This document shows, piece after piece, positions 5,564 through 6,223 of a DNA stretch of 6,223 nucleotides; position 1 is the stretch's first letter; every line of letters begins with the position of its first letter. The stretch is taken from the NCBI GenBank assembly GCA_023253615.1, contig JALRFZ010000703.1, positions 1-6,223 on the forward strand, given 5' to 3'. Both the position numbers and the translations under genes were made by a program. The notes beneath the pieces were generated by a model. It ran no database searches. It was given only the letters and a program-made list of their open reading frames with translations, and was not told the DNA's origin. Origin of the DNA: Verrucomicrobiales bacterium. GTDB lineage: Bacteria; Verrucomicrobiota; Verrucomicrobiia; Verrucomicrobiales; DEV007.

Positions 5564-6223
5564 ATGACCCGCGACCGTTCGCTGCCGATTTTTGAACTGG
5601 AGTCCGCTTTCCTCGCCGCCCTGCGCGAGGAGAACGCCCGCATCGTCGTGGAGGCACCGACGGGCTCGGGCAAGTCGACGCAGATCCCGCAGATGGTCGC
5701 CGACAGCGGTCTCTTCGGCGACCGGGAGATCTACGTGCTGCAACCGCGCCGCCTCGCCGCCCGCATGCTCGCGCACCGGGTCGCGGAGGAACGGAACGGG
5801 CGCCTCGGCGACGAGGTCGGTTACCAGGTGCGCTTTGAGAACGAGGTCTCGGCAAAGACCCGGATCCGATTTGTCACCGAGGGCATCCTCATCCGCAAAC
5901 TGATCGAGCAACCCGACCTGCGCGACGTCGCCGCGGTCGTGCTGGATGAATTCCACGAACGTCATTTCTTCGGCGACATCAGTCTGGCCCGCTGCCTCGA
6001 GGTGCAGCGCACCGTTCGCCCCGACCTGAAGCTCGTCGTGATGTCGGCGACGCTTGAGACCGCCGCCCTCAACGCCTACCTCGGCGAGGGAACGAAGCAC
6101 CTCATTTCCCAAGGCCGCACCTATCCGGTCGAGATCGCCTACGAGCCCCAACGCGAGCGCCACCAGGGCGAACTCTGGGATCACACCGTCCGCGTCATTC
6201 GAGATCATCTGAAAACCAATGGC
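5564..6223 (+). CDS. ATP-dependent helicase HrpB, N-terminal part (runs off the window)
   Basis: The first 220 residues of a DEAH/RHA-type superfamily 2 helicase are present and the frame is open at the window end; HrpB proteins are usually about 800-850 residues. Residues 7-20 (LPIFELESAFLAAL) match the usual HrpB opening. Motif I/Walker A is APTGSGKST (31-39), motif Ia is LQPRRLAA (59-66), then GYQVRFEN (86-93) and TEGILIRKL (105-113). Motif II is DEFHERH (128-134), and DEFH rather than DEAH is typical of HrpB as opposed to HrpA. Motif III is SAT (161-163), followed by GRTYPVEIAYEP, which leads towards the second RecA domain. All catalytic residues seen are intact. HrpB is believed to unwind or remodel RNA with ATP in the cytoplasm, with a poorly defined physiological role. 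ATG 5564 fits the family N-terminus; an in-frame TTG at 5516 would add 16 residues of unlikely sequence. No Shine-Dalgarno is visible. The start is 61 bases after the tandem repeat. Confidence 0.95.
   Translation, partial: MTRDRSLPIFELESAFLAALREENARIVVEAPTGSGKSTQIPQMVADSGLFGDREIYVLQPRRLAARMLAHRVAEERNGRLGDEVGYQVRFENEVSAKTRIRFVTEGILIRKLIEQPDLRDVAAVVLDEFHERHFFGDISLARCLEVQRTVRPDLKLVVMSATLETAALNAYLGEGTKHLISQGRTYPVEIAYEPQRERHQGELWDHTVRVIRDHLKTNG

Noticed and set aside
5447..6208. A 253-codon reverse open frame ending in a SEVGGQRSEVRG-type tail
   Set aside because: It is the complement of the HrpB gene, whose helicase motifs are all intact on the forward strand. The SEV-type tail is simply the stop-free reverse reading of the tandem repeat.
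1..6223. CRISPR array, tRNA or rRNA genes, transposase, integrase or defence cassette
   Set aside because: I found no spaced repeats, no cloverleaf or rRNA-like segment, and no protein with recombinase or nuclease motifs. The only tandem repeats are the short ones described.

Overview
The window is one bacterial chromosomal segment, G+C-rich from about base 230 to its end. It carries ordinary cell-envelope genes and the start of an RNA-helicase-type gene. The first ~226 bases differ: the part nearest the join is only about a quarter G+C by my count. The join falls where the next gene has lost its N-terminus. Coding is dense, start codons mostly lack a clear Shine-Dalgarno sequence, and a heptamer-based tandem repeat lies between genes. 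The truncated BatA-neighbour-type membrane protein and the small lipoprotein look like proteins I associate with Verrucomicrobiota (or the wider PVC group). That placement is an inference from protein style, not a proof.

Layout: (1) 1-226 is A+T-rich foreign-looking DNA with an open forward frame that may encode part of a phage-type fibre or structural protein. (2) 227-676 (+) is the C-terminal part of a single-pass membrane protein resembling the DUF4381-like proteins of BatA/BatB clusters. (3) 749-1192 (+) is a small secreted lipoprotein. (4) 1272-1502 (+) is a 76-residue membrane-anchored coiled-coil protein. (5) 1535-4831 (-) is a 1098-residue exported beta-propeller protein with at least ten 'D-x-SDPxxP' type repeats, convergent with (4). 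(6) 4832-5063 is a divergent intergenic region. (7) 5064-5480 (+) is a 138-residue soluble protein of unknown function whose last codons lie inside a repeat. (8) 5461-5502 is a three-unit 14-bp tandem array. (9) 5564-6223 (+) is the N-terminal 220 residues of an HrpB-type DEAH/RHA helicase, running off the window.

These genes do not form an obvious pathway. Genes 2-4 share a strand and concern the envelope. The propeller protein stands alone on the other strand, and the helicase has its own context. I see no CRISPR array, RNA gene, transposase or defence cassette, and no convincing undescribed system. The items most worth checking are the composition break at ~226, the stop-in-every-frame repeat at 5461-5502, and the large uncharacterised propeller protein.
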